Below, in pieces: positions 45,882-55,010 of a stretch of DNA of 64,000 nucleotides (within the stretch, counting starts at the first letter, position 1; each line of letters starts with the position of its first letter). A program made the position numbers and the translations under genes. Where the stretch lies: the NCBI GenBank assembly GCA_902629125.1, contig CACOPQ010000004.1, positions 85,854 to 149,853 on the forward strand. The letters are read 5' to 3'. The DNA is from an uncultured Alphaproteobacteria bacterium. Its GTDB lineage: Bacteria; Pseudomonadota; Alphaproteobacteria; Thalassobaculales; Thalassobaculaceae. The notes under the pieces were generated by a model that did not search any database, was not told the origin of the DNA, and saw only the letters and a program-made list of their open reading frames with translations.

Positions 45882-47414
45882 ATGGGCAAATCTGTTTTAA
45901 AAGGCGATGTCTTAAAATTTCCACCTAAAAATACGTCTATGGTCCGGGTCAGTTTAATGTTTGTTGGCGTTGCATTATTCTGTCTTTATTTTTCCGATAT
46001 TTCTATAACAACACATGATCCTTGGCTAGAAATTAATCGCATGATTGTGGGTGTTTTCACTCCTGATTTTTTAGCCATCGGTGCGATTGGTGACACACTT
46101 CTCAAAACTGTTTCATTTGCGCTTATTGGTGTTTCTATGGGAGCAGTTTCAGGGTTCTTGTTGGCTCAAATATTTCATTTAAGAGTGGTACGGTTGGTTT
46201 GCTCATTCGTACGCTCTATTCATGAGTTATTTTGGGCTCTAATATTTTTGCAAATTCTAGGGTTAACTCCGTTAACAGGTATACTTGCCATCGCGTTACC
46301 ATACGCTGGGATTTGCGCAAAGGTGTACTCGGAAACATTGGAGGAGTCTCAGACGCATGCCTTGCAGGTTGTACCTGATGGAAGTGGTATCATTTCAACA
46401 TTTTTTTATGTTCGTTTACCTGAAGTTTGGACCCACATTGTTAGCTACACCAGTTATCGTTTTGAGTGTGGATTACGCTCCAGTGCAGTGCTTGGCTTTA
46501 TTGGACTACCGACTTTGGGTTTTTATTTAGAAACTGCTTTTAACGAAGGGAATTATTCAGAAGCGTCAGCTCTCTTAATTACATTCTATGTTTTAATTGC
46601 GACAATTCGTTATTGGTTAAGGCCTAGATTAATTGGTTTTTATTTAATTGTAGCGCCTTTTTTACTAGGAGGCGGAGCAGATATTAAACTAGGTAATGTA
46701 ATGAGGTTTTTCACTTTTGATATAGTTCCAGCTCCTTTACGAGGGTCTAGTCTGTTTGATGTTTCAAGTTGGGTAGACCTTTTGAACTGGATGCAAACCC
46801 TAATAACTGCGCAAGCTTTTCCAGGTATCATTTCTACCATTGTGTTGACACAGATTGCTTTGGTTGGGACTGCATTCTTGAGCCTTACATTGTTTCCATT
46901 AATATCAAACAAATTCTTCGGCAAATACGGACGCATGCTTGGTCATCTATTTTTGGTTGTTGTACGATCAACCCCAGAATTCATCCTAGCCTATATATTC
47001 TTGCAGTTTTGGGGTCCATCCATGTTACCCGCTATTGTTGCTTTATCACTTCACAACGGTGCAATTATTGGCCATTTAATGGGGCGCTATAGCAATGAAA
47101 TTTCACTCCGTCCAGATCACGCTCACGCCATAAATTTATACGGCTATGAGATCATCCCCCGGATTTATGGGCAATTTTTAGCTTTTCTGTTTTATCGTTG
47201 GGAGGTGATCATGCGCGAAACTGCTATCCTTGGAATTCTGGGTATTGCAACGTTGGGCTTTTATGTTGATAGTGCATTGGCTGATATACGCCTTGATAGA
47301 GCGATATTTTTGATTGTAATAACGGCATTCTTGAATGTCGCTATTGATAGCTTATCTCGATATATTCGGCAGCGTTTACGCCTCAGTAGAACAGTACAAC
47401 ATCACCCAAACTGA
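45882..47414 (+). CDS. Double-length PhnE-like permease of the putative selenium importer
   Basis: The 510-residue membrane protein carries two PhnE-type permease domains in one chain. Each half has the EAA-like loop region: RLPEVWTHIVSYTSYRFECG with LRSSAVLGFIGLPTLGFYLE in the first half, and RIYGQFLAFLFYRWEVIMRE with TAILGILGIATLGFYVDSAL in the second. Ordinary PhnE proteins are half this length and dimerise, so the pore is built from one fused polypeptide. Its stop lies 16 nt before the SelD fusion start, supporting one transcript from 44310 to 49698. Confidence 0.9.
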   Translation: MGKSVLKGDVLKFPPKNTSMVRVSLMFVGVALFCLYFSDISITTHDPWLEINRMIVGVFTPDFLAIGAIGDTLLKTVSFALIGVSMGAVSGFLLAQIFHLRVVRLVCSFVRSIHELFWALIFLQILGLTPLTGILAIALPYAGICAKVYSETLEESQTHALQVVPDGSGIISTFFYVRLPEVWTHIVSYTSYRFECGLRSSAVLGFIGLPTLGFYLETAFNEGNYSEASALLITFYVLIATIRYWLRPRLIGFYLIVAPFLLGGGADIKLGNVMRFFTFDIVPAPLRGSSLFDVSSWVDLLNWMQTLITAQAFPGIISTIVLTQIALVGTAFLSLTLFPLISNKFFGKYGRMLGHLFLVVVRSTPEFILAYIFLQFWGPSMLPAIVALSLHNGAIIGHLMGRYSNEISLRPDHAHAINLYGYEIIPRIYGQFLAFLFYRWEVIMRETAILGILGIATLGFYVDSALADIRLDRAIFLIVITAFLNVAIDSLSRYIRQRLRLSRTVQHHPN

Positions 47415-47430
47415 TGGGGATTTAAATTTT

Positions 47431-49698
47431 ATGCAATCAACATCCCAACCTATCCTAAAAGATTTAGTCCTGATCGGCGGTGGGCATTCCCATGTAGCTG
47501 TGATTAAAAGTTTTGGCATGAAACCCATGCCAGGAGTGCGTTTAACAATCATCTCACGCGACGTTCACACTCCATATTCTGGCATGTTACCGGGTTATGT
47601 CGCAGGCCATTACCAGTTTGATGAAGTACACATTGATCTACGACCACTCGCTCAGTTTGCCGGTGCACGTTTGTACCATGATGAGGCCTTACGCATTGAC
47701 CCAGCAAACAAAACCGTTATTTGCAAAGGACGGCCAGCGGTGCCATACGATGTCTTGTCAATTAATATTGGATCAACTCCGCGGATTGGAAATATTTTAG
47801 GTGCAAGTGAGTTTGCTGTTGCAGTTAAGCCTATCAGCTTATTTGTTGATCGATGGAAACAGTTGTTAGATCGAGTAGTTGCGCAGCCTGGCCCGCATAG
47901 AATTTGTGTTGTTGGTGCAGGTGCCGCGGGTGTTGAACTAGTTCTCTCTATCCAATTTCGTTTGAAAAAAATGCTTGAGAAGCTTGGCCGCAACTCAGAA
48001 GAATTAAGCTATCATTTGGTCAGTAAATCCAAACAAATTATGCCGAGTTTTCCGAACAACGTGGCGAAGAGATTTAATTCAATTTTGGATGAGCGCGGTG
48101 TAATTGTACATCGGGGGATTGAAGCAACTGAAGCAGAAGATGGTACACTATTTTTATCTAATGGAGACCGCCTAGAGGTAGATGAAACGTTGTTTGTTAC
48201 GGCGGCAAACGCGGCACCATGGTTGGCTGAGTCGGGCTTTGACGTAGATGAACATGGCTTTGTAAAAGTAAATGACACTTTGCAGGTATTATCTCAACCA
48301 AATATTTTTGCTGCAGGTGATGTAGCGGCCGTGGTCAATCATCCACGTCCAAAAGCGGGGGTCTTTGCAGTCCGCCAGGGAAAGCCTCTGGCGAATAATT
48401 TGCGCCGGGCATTGTTACAAAAACAACCTAAGTCTTTTTCACCGCAATCATCCTTTTTGTCATTGATAAGTTCGGGAGATAAATATGCGGTAGCATCAAA
48501 AGGTATTTATACCATTTCTGGCAGGCTGCTCTGGACGTGGAAAGATTGGATTGACAGGCGTTTCATGAAAAAGTTTTCAGTCCTGCCCAGAATGAAAGAA
48601 GATAAAGGGCCCGCTATTAATAAATCATTAACCAGCCCTGATACTTTAAAAGAAATTTCAGCCATCGCCATGCGCTGTGGTGGGTGTGGTGCTAAGGTGG
48701 GTGCTGGCGTTTTAACTCGCGCTTTGTCAGAACTCAAACCAGCTCCTCGTGATGATATTATAGTTGGATTACATGATCCGGATGATGCTGCCGTAGTTGA
48801 AGTATCTGCTGGCAAAGTTATTGTTCATACAGTGGATTACTTTCGCTCCTTTATTGATGACCCATACTTATTCGGTAAGATCGCAGCCAATCATAGTCTG
48901 AGCGATATTTTTGCCATGGGGGGTGAAGCACAATCTGCACTAGCAATAGCAACTGTCCCTTATGGAGTAGAGTCTCAAGTCGAATCGACACTGAACCAAA
49001 TGATGGCTGGAGCCATGGAAATATTGAATGATGCTGACGCTGCTCTCGTTGGTGGACACACCAGCGAAGGGGCTGAATTAGCATTAGGTTTCTCTGTTAA
49101 TGGGCTAATTGATAGAAATAAAATTTTACGAAAATCCGGCCTCATTCCTGGACATGTTTTGATTTTAACCAAAGCGCTTGGCACGGGAACACTATTTGCC
49201 GCTGACATGCAACAACGTGCGAAGGGTCGTTGGATTGATGGCGCCTTAGATAGTATGATTTTATCCAATCGCTTATCTGCTGAATGTCTATTTCAGCATG
49301 GTGCTACTGCTTGCACTGATGTCACTGGATTTGGCTTATTGGGTCATTTGATTGAAATGATCCGTCCCTCAGGGGTTGATGTTGAGATTGATTTGAACGC
49401 GCTTCCCATTATGGATGGCGCATTAGAAACTGTGAGGATGGGAATTTTAAGCACTCTCCAGCCAGCGAACGTTCGCCTCCGACGTGCCCTTAGAAATCAG
49501 GAGCAAGCAGTCAAGTCTGAGCTGTACCCATTGATTTTTGATCCCCAAACCTCGGGCGGTCTTCTTGCCTCCGTTCCTATTGAAAGCGCTGAAGCGTGCA
49601 TCACACAACTAATGGAATATGGCTATCTTTCATCTAGCATAATTGGAAAAGTTACGGAACAGACTGGAGATATAGAGCCAGTAACGTTAGTAATTTAA
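47431..49698 (+). CDS. selD: NADH dehydrogenase-like / selenide, water dikinase fusion (SelD/SenC role)
   Basis: Bifunctional protein of 755 residues. Residues 1-390 are a pyridine-nucleotide-disulfide oxidoreductase of the NDH-2 type (LVLIGGGHSHVAVI, then ICVVGAGAAGVELVLSI and FAAGDVA). Residues 405-755 are selenophosphate synthetase: RCGGCGAKVGAGVL with C419 and K422 at the places of the catalytic Cys17 and Lys20 of E. coli SelD, HTVDYFRSFIDDPYLFG, LVGGHTSEGAE and DPQTSGGLL. It makes selenophosphate for SenB and MnmH. It has Cys, not Sec, at the active site. ATG 47431 is preferred (GGGGA upstream); the frame is open earlier. Such fusions are known in several phyla. Confidence 0.95.
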   Translation: MQSTSQPILKDLVLIGGGHSHVAVIKSFGMKPMPGVRLTIISRDVHTPYSGMLPGYVAGHYQFDEVHIDLRPLAQFAGARLYHDEALRIDPANKTVICKGRPAVPYDVLSINIGSTPRIGNILGASEFAVAVKPISLFVDRWKQLLDRVVAQPGPHRICVVGAGAAGVELVLSIQFRLKKMLEKLGRNSEELSYHLVSKSKQIMPSFPNNVAKRFNSILDERGVIVHRGIEATEAEDGTLFLSNGDRLEVDETLFVTAANAAPWLAESGFDVDEHGFVKVNDTLQVLSQPNIFAAGDVAAVVNHPRPKAGVFAVRQGKPLANNLRRALLQKQPKSFSPQSSFLSLISSGDKYAVASKGIYTISGRLLWTWKDWIDRRFMKKFSVLPRMKEDKGPAINKSLTSPDTLKEISAIAMRCGGCGAKVGAGVLTRALSELKPAPRDDIIVGLHDPDDAAVVEVSAGKVIVHTVDYFRSFIDDPYLFGKIAANHSLSDIFAMGGEAQSALAIATVPYGVESQVESTLNQMMAGAMEILNDADAALVGGHTSEGAELALGFSVNGLIDRNKILRKSGLIPGHVLILTKALGTGTLFAADMQQRAKGRWIDGALDSMILSNRLSAECLFQHGATACTDVTGFGLLGHLIEMIRPSGVDVEIDLNALPIMDGALETVRMGILSTLQPANVRLRRALRNQEQAVKSELYPLIFDPQTSGGLLASVPIESAEACITQLMEYGYLSSSIIGKVTEQTGDIEPVTLVI

Positions 49699-49741
49699 TT
49701 TAAAAAATTATTTAAACAAAAGGTAACTTAATATTTGCTTA

Positions 49742-49777
49742 AAAAAAAACTAAGAGGCATTATCGCATTGAATGCCT
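49742..49777 (-). terminator. Rho-independent terminator of senB
   Basis: Stem AGGCATT / AATGCCT around a 9-nt loop, followed on the minus strand by a run of nine T. It begins inside the senB stop codon and lies between the convergent ends of senB and the SelD fusion gene. Confidence 0.75.
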
Positions 49778-50738
49778 AAAAGTTTGAACTCAAGTTTTCA
49801 ATTAGTTTAGCCCAAGCTACCGCCTCGCGTTCCGGGGTAAATCTTGGTTTAAGTTTGTAACAAGATTGGTGCAGTTGGCTCAAAAAGTGAGGGTTTGTTT
49901 CTGCTTTTTGTAGTAAAATTGAGAGCGCTTTCTCATTACGCACCGGGTAGAGCCCAGGATAGTTATGGCCCAATAAACCAGAATTTCCCGGGATATTGGA
50001 GGCGATGATCGGAACACCTGCAACAATCGCCTCTGATATAACATTTGCACCTCCCTCCTGATTAGACGAAAGAACCATTAATTGGGTCTTTATAAATTCA
50101 CGGCGAACTTGTGCTGCAGTCACCTCCCCCAACCAATGATATCGTGGATTTTCTATCTGTTCTTTTTTTGCAGCTTTGGCCCACGCTTCATTGTGCGCTT
50201 TACCCAAATGAAAAACTCGAATTTTCGAACTTTTGTCTAAAAGCCGCACGGCCATGGCCGTGCGTAATGGATCTTTTTCATCTCGCAAATGACCAATAAC
50301 GCAAATATCAAAATTACGTTTCGAAGGGTTACGTCGTTGTTTTAGCGGTAATGCTGACTGAACAATAATGTGAAGTTTTTTTGTTAAGTGCTGGGGTAAC
50401 GCCTCACCTATTTGATCATGTAAACAGACTAGTGCATCAGCTTTTTCCATTGCAGGTAAGGTGACATTGGGATCGGTTTTTAAAAATGTATTAACGTCAG
50501 TACCTCCCAAAGCAACAATTAAGGGACCTTTTGGATATTTAGCCTTATACAGGTTGATCGCTTCCGCGCTATGCCAAGCATGTAAAGCAATCATAATATC
50601 ACAAGCGGATCCATCGTATTCGGTGTTAATTTGGGTGTTATGGCCATAACTTTTTAAAAACTTGGCCCAGCGAACGATAGAGGTACGATTTCCATTCTTT
50701 GTGTATTTATTTGCGGGGGTGATTAGGTTAATTTTCAT
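49776..50738 (-). CDS. senB: Selenosugar synthase SenB (TIGR04348-type glycosyltransferase)
   Basis: GT4-like glycosyltransferase of 320 residues. It begins INLITPANKYTKNGNRTSIV, has the acceptor-domain phrase IALHAWHSAEAI and IVALGGTDVN, and the nucleotide-sugar segment EGGANVISEAIVAGVPIIAS with the family Glu residues. SenB joins selenophosphate to a UDP-sugar to give a selenosugar in the published senABC pathway; the family call here comes from motif pattern and neighbours. It runs opposite to the SelD fusion and starts only 23 nt from the divergent senA start. Confidence 0.9.
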   Translation of the reverse strand: MKINLITPANKYTKNGNRTSIVRWAKFLKSYGHNTQINTEYDGSACDIMIALHAWHSAEAINLYKAKYPKGPLIVALGGTDVNTFLKTDPNVTLPAMEKADALVCLHDQIGEALPQHLTKKLHIIVQSALPLKQRRNPSKRNFDICVIGHLRDEKDPLRTAMAVRLLDKSSKIRVFHLGKAHNEAWAKAAKKEQIENPRYHWLGEVTAAQVRREFIKTQLMVLSSNQEGGANVISEAIVAGVPIIASNIPGNSGLLGHNYPGLYPVRNEKALSILLQKAETNPHFLSQLHQSCYKLKPRFTPEREAVAWAKLIENLSSNF

Positions 50739-50761
50739 AAATAGTATCCAAGGGGGCTTGA

Positions 50762-52087
50762 ATGACGCTAAGAGTTTCTACGAAGTATTTAATCGATACT
50801 CTCCACGATACCAGAGCAAGAACGTTAGAACTTGTAAACGGTCTTGATCAAGTACAATTAATGGGGCCAAAAATACCAGGTGTTAACCCACTCCGTTGGG
50901 AAATTGGTCACATCGCTTATTTTTACGAATTCTTCATCCTACGACAGCTTTATGGACATGAAAGCGTATTGGGAGAAAAAGCCGATGAACTTTATGACTC
51001 GATAGCGGTCGCCCATGATACTCGCTGGGATTTACCACTATTGTCAATGGCAGAGACCTTAACGTATATGAAAGACGTTTTAGACAAGCTTTGCGAGCAC
51101 CTTACTAGTAATAACGAAGACGGTTTAGCGTCAGAACAAGACAGCTTCATTTATCAGTTTGGCGCATTCCACGAAGATATGCATACAGAAGCCTTTATTT
51201 GGGCACGACAAACACTTGGTTACCCTTCCCCAAATTTTTCCATTGCAAGTGATGCAAGTTCCCAACGTAGTTTGGGTTCATGGCCTGGTTTTGTCGAAGT
51301 TCCTGGTGGCCGGTTTCAGCTGGGAGCAAGCCCGGATAGTCCGTTTAATTTCGATAATGAGAAATGGGCGCACCCTGTAGAAGTTAATAACTTTCAGATA
51401 GCTAAAGCACCGGTTACATGTTCTGAATTTGCTGCATTTATTAGCGACGGTGGCTATCAAAAAAAAGAGTTCTGGACTGATGAAGTTTGGGCTTACATGA
51501 AAGACAATGCCATACACCACCCTGGTTATTGGATTTCAACAGGCGTTGACCGATGGGGCTTGAAACAATTTGATAAAATTATCCCTCTGCCTGATCACGC
51601 TCCAGTAAGTCATGTTACGTGGCACGAAGCCCTCGCCTACTGTCATTGGGCCGGAGTGCGCTTACCATCAGAAATTGAATGGGAAGTAGCTGCATTGGGT
51701 GACTACGACTCTATGGGTAATTTATCATTTACAAAGAAACGACGTTATCCGTGGGGTGATACACCGCCAGATCCATCGCGTGCAAATTTAGATGGCCGCG
51801 CTTTAGGCTGCATCGATGTGGCTGCACTGCCAGATGGCGATAGCGCCTTTGGCTGTCGCCAAATGTTAGGCAATGTATGGGAGTGGACTGCTGATACATT
51901 CAACCCCTACCCCGGATTTGAAGCTGATGCCTATCAGGAGTACTCAGATATGTTATTTGGTTCGACTAAAGTTTTACGAGGTGGTGCATGGACAACACGC
52001 AGTAGAATGATTCATGGAACATATCGAAACTATTTTGAGCCACATCGTTGGAATGTATTTAGCGGTTTTCGGGTATGTAAATTGTAA
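50762..52087 (+). CDS. senA: Selenoneine synthase SenA (EgtB-like)
   Basis: EgtB-family non-haem iron enzyme of 441 residues. The DinB-like N-terminal domain holds the iron ligands: H50 in WEIGHIAYFYE and H137 and H141 in the HX3HXE motif HEDMHTE. The C-terminal FGE-sulfatase domain has VPGGRFQLGAS, the APVSHVTWHEALAYCHWAG stretch, RLPSEIEWE and MLGNVWEWTADTF. SenA forms the C-Se bond between a selenosugar and hercynine. The SenA call over sulfur-using EgtB rests on the adjacent senB and selD. AGGGGG lies 6 nt upstream. Confidence 0.88.
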   Translation: MTLRVSTKYLIDTLHDTRARTLELVNGLDQVQLMGPKIPGVNPLRWEIGHIAYFYEFFILRQLYGHESVLGEKADELYDSIAVAHDTRWDLPLLSMAETLTYMKDVLDKLCEHLTSNNEDGLASEQDSFIYQFGAFHEDMHTEAFIWARQTLGYPSPNFSIASDASSQRSLGSWPGFVEVPGGRFQLGASPDSPFNFDNEKWAHPVEVNNFQIAKAPVTCSEFAAFISDGGYQKKEFWTDEVWAYMKDNAIHHPGYWISTGVDRWGLKQFDKIIPLPDHAPVSHVTWHEALAYCHWAGVRLPSEIEWEVAALGDYDSMGNLSFTKKRRYPWGDTPPDPSRANLDGRALGCIDVAALPDGDSAFGCRQMLGNVWEWTADTFNPYPGFEADAYQEYSDMLFGSTKVLRGGAWTTRSRMIHGTYRNYFEPHRWNVFSGFRVCKL

Positions 52088-52200
52088 ATTTATGTTTAAT
52101 TCAACTTTATTATTGGGAACGCTATTCCTTAACAGTTTCAATTACTATGGCCACCGCTTATATTTTTCTTTTTATGGTTAAAACCCACGACACTTCTTAG

Positions 52201-53247
52201 TCAGACTATCGCAGCAAGCTTTTCTGCAAGTTGAGCCACCGCTTTCGCATCGAGGCTTTGAGTTTTTAGTAAACATAAATCCCTATGCCCATGTTTTGCA
52301 GCAGAGCGATCATAGGCGGGATCGTAATGGTTCTCCAAGACGCTAGTAACAAATCCGGTCCAGTCACCGTCCGCGATCGCCTTTCGCCAACGTAGCACCG
52401 CGTCCTTTCCAACTCGAGCCGCCACCCAATCCAAAAGCGGATTGAGTCGTTCTGGTTCAGCCACCAAATGTTTATAGTCACTCAGAAGGAATTCGACGCG
52501 CGCACAAAGAGGTGCCGTTATCTTAATTGATTGAGATCTACCCATTACTCGCCAAAGTTCGGTAGGCACATGGCATGCACCAACATTGTTACTTTCTGCC
52601 TCGATGACCACCCGCCGCATCGGATCTAGGTTTCGCATAACATCAAAAATACGTGATTCAAATTTCCTTTGAGATGGCTGATTAAAGCCAGGTTCGGAAC
52701 CCAGAAGCGAGCCGCGGTGATCTGCCAGACCTTCAAGGTCAATCACTTGAGTTCCAAGTTTAGCGGCAGCACGCAGGATCCGTGTCTTTGCCAAACCAGT
52801 TCGGCCACGAAGAATGATCGGACGTAACGTTGGCGGTATTCTATCCAGCCCATCAAGGACCTGCTTGCGGTAGGTCTTGTAGCCGCCCTCGAGAAGGGTC
52901 ACTCTCCAACCAATTTCACTAAGAATTCTTGCCATTGCACCACTTCGTTGACCACCACGCCAACAATAGATAAGTGGTGAAAAATTCCTTGGGGCATTGG
53001 TAAGCTTTGTTTCGAGGAGATAAGAAATGTTGCGAGAAACTATCGCCGCGCCGCGCCGTTTGGCCTCGAAACTACTAACCTGCTTATGCATTGTACCAAC
53101 CTCTGCACGTTCGCTATCGTTCAGCACAGGCATATTGATCGAGCCCGGTATATGGTCCTCAGCATATTCGCTTGGAGACCGAACATCTATGATCGCTGTA
53201 AAGCCTGGCGACAAGTAATCTGTTGTGTATCTGATCGGCGGAGACAC
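52201..53247 (-). CDS. mnmH: tRNA 2-selenouridine synthase
   Basis: SelU/MnmH of about 348 residues replaces S2 of 2-thiouridine at the tRNA wobble position with selenium from selenophosphate. The rhodanese domain holds the catalytic Cys95 in IYCWRGGQRS. The ATPase domain has the P-loop GRTGLAKT (148-155), where a canonical Walker A would have Gly in place of Ala before Lys, and GLADHRGS. GTG 53247 is chosen because GAGGAG lies 7 nt upstream; an in-frame TTG occurs 5 codons earlier. It converges on senA. Confidence 0.93.
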   Translation of the reverse strand: MSPPIRYTTDYLSPGFTAIIDVRSPSEYAEDHIPGSINMPVLNDSERAEVGTMHKQVSSFEAKRRGAAIVSRNISYLLETKLTNAPRNFSPLIYCWRGGQRSGAMARILSEIGWRVTLLEGGYKTYRKQVLDGLDRIPPTLRPIILRGRTGLAKTRILRAAAKLGTQVIDLEGLADHRGSLLGSEPGFNQPSQRKFESRIFDVMRNLDPMRRVVIEAESNNVGACHVPTELWRVMGRSQSIKITAPLCARVEFLLSDYKHLVAEPERLNPLLDWVAARVGKDAVLRWRKAIADGDWTGFVTSVLENHYDPAYDRSAAKHGHRDLCLLKTQSLDAKAVAQLAEKLAAIV

Positions 53248-53646
53248 CCTTTTGCTCCTCAATTAAGTAATGACACTCTGGTATCGGATTATTGCCAAGT
53301 CATTGTGATATTGCCTAAAGCATTCAGATGTACAAACATCCTATACTATACCCCGACTAGATTGAAAATAGACCCGAAACCCCAGTATAATCAATAGTTT
53401 TACCAGAAAAAGTGAGCGGAAATTGCGGTATTGGGGAAAACGCCTCGATGCCGTAGTATCTTTAGGCATCGCACACCATAAATTCCCAGATCGTCTGTTT
53501 GCAGAAAGTGCTGAAGAATATCGCGATGGCAGAATTAGGTGAGAGGATGATGGGAACGGCGAACCTAATTTGGAGTTCCTCTAAACCTCGTTTTATAATA
53601 ACGCTGTAAAAGTTTTTTTACTTAAATTCAATATTAGGAGTGTCCT
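53248..53646. other. Intergenic stretch with a short unassigned frame
   Basis: A plus-strand frame at 53423-53542 (TTG start, 39 codons) contains LDAVVSLGIAHHKFPDRLFA and looks protein-like but is weakly supported and may be a relic. A good AGGAG site precedes the MFS gene at 53647. Confidence 0.25.
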
Positions 53647-54876
53647 ATGGTTTCCCGCGATTCGAAGTATTTTTTACTGTTGAACGTTGGGCATTTTCTG
53701 GATCATTACTTTATGCTGATCTTTGCAACAGTAGCTGCGCTTACTCTTAGTGCTGGTTGGGGGATGAGCTATGCAGAACTCCTACCATATGGGGCCCCCG
53801 GTTTTACCGCATTTGCGCTTTGCTCTCTGCCTATGGGTATTTTAGCAGATCGCTGGGGACGAGATCGAATGATGGTCGTCTTTTTCATTGGTATTGGTAT
53901 CTCATCAATTTTAACAGGGTTCGCACAGACACCGGTACAATTGGGTGCAGGTTTGTTTCTTATAGGCATTTTTGGATCGATCTACCATCCCGTAGGCTTG
54001 GCGATAGTGACTGGGCGTTGGAAACATACCGGAATGCGTTTAGCAGTGAACGGCGTCTGGGGTAATCTTGGTGTTGGTTGCGCGGCTTTGGTCACTGGTT
54101 TAATGATCGACTTGGCTGGATGGCGGGCCGCATTTTTTATTCCGGGCACAATTTCTATCCTTTTTGCTTTTCCATATCTTCAGATTTCGCGAAATGTGGC
54201 GGAGCTGCAACCGGTTGGTGGCGCTGCGGCAGCTAAACCGGCGAATTACGGGCCACTCTGGCGCGTCTTGATATGTGTCTACATGACCGCAGTACTAGGC
54301 AGTATTGTATTTCAATCAACCACAGTTGCGTTGCCCGAGATTTTCGAAGAGCGGCTTGTTGGTCTTGCGACAACGATCTCAGATGCCTTAGTGTCGTTTA
54401 AACTAGAATCCGCGTCAGTAATTGGTGCTCTTGCCTTCTTAGTTTTTGCTGCTGCATCACTGGCACAACTGGTTACCGGCCACATGCTTGATAGGTGGGG
54501 TGCCCGCCCAACTCTCGCATTAGTCACTATTGTGCAAACTGCGGCATTATTGCTGATGCCGGGATTGACTGATCTTGCGGCTTTTGCAGTGGCTCTTGGT
54601 ATTATGCTTGGTGTATTTGGCCAGGTCCCGGTTAGCGACTTCCTCATCGGAACGACAGCTTCTAAGATTTCGCGCTCGCGCGCTTTCGGTGCCCGATACA
54701 TGGTTAGCTTTCTTGCCTTTTCCGGAGCCCTACCATTGATTGCTGTTGTCCAATCCAACTGGGGATTTGATGGACTGTTCTATGTTTTGATGCTGTGTGC
54801 TATTACCATTCTCATAGGTAGTCGAATTCTTTTATTGGCTCCAAAAGCTGAAGGTTCACCGTCTGCTGCTCAATAA
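53647..54876 (+). CDS. Major facilitator superfamily transporter
   Basis: The 409-residue protein has 12 hydrophobic segments in two halves. The loop 2-3 motif A appears as MGILADRWGRDRMMV and, in the second half, GHMLDRWGARPTLA. It starts with HFLDHYFMLIFATVAALT, a form seen in fosmidomycin-resistance-like and oxalate/formate-like MFS proteins. The substrate is unknown. It is on the same strand as the amidase 336 nt further on, but they are probably separate units. Confidence 0.9.
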   Translation: MVSRDSKYFLLLNVGHFLDHYFMLIFATVAALTLSAGWGMSYAELLPYGAPGFTAFALCSLPMGILADRWGRDRMMVVFFIGIGISSILTGFAQTPVQLGAGLFLIGIFGSIYHPVGLAIVTGRWKHTGMRLAVNGVWGNLGVGCAALVTGLMIDLAGWRAAFFIPGTISILFAFPYLQISRNVAELQPVGGAAAAKPANYGPLWRVLICVYMTAVLGSIVFQSTTVALPEIFEERLVGLATTISDALVSFKLESASVIGALAFLVFAAASLAQLVTGHMLDRWGARPTLALVTIVQTAALLLMPGLTDLAAFAVALGIMLGVFGQVPVSDFLIGTTASKISRSRAFGARYMVSFLAFSGALPLIAVVQSNWGFDGLFYVLMLCAITILIGSRILLLAPKAEGSPSAAQ

Positions 54877-55010
54877 AACGAGTACTTATCGTTATGTCGA
54901 ATTTTAATTTCGCAAGATCATCAAGAATTAAAAGCAACACGGTTTATCGTTTGTTTTGCGTAAGTTTTCTGTAGAAATTTAACGGTTCATACATTAACTG
55001 CCTACCACTT

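Noticed and set aside
50762..52087. Plain ergothioneine EgtB
   Set aside because: The domain layout fits EgtB, but adjacency to senB, selD and a selenium-type importer and absence of egtD/egtC/egtE make SenA more likely; not excluded without phylogeny.
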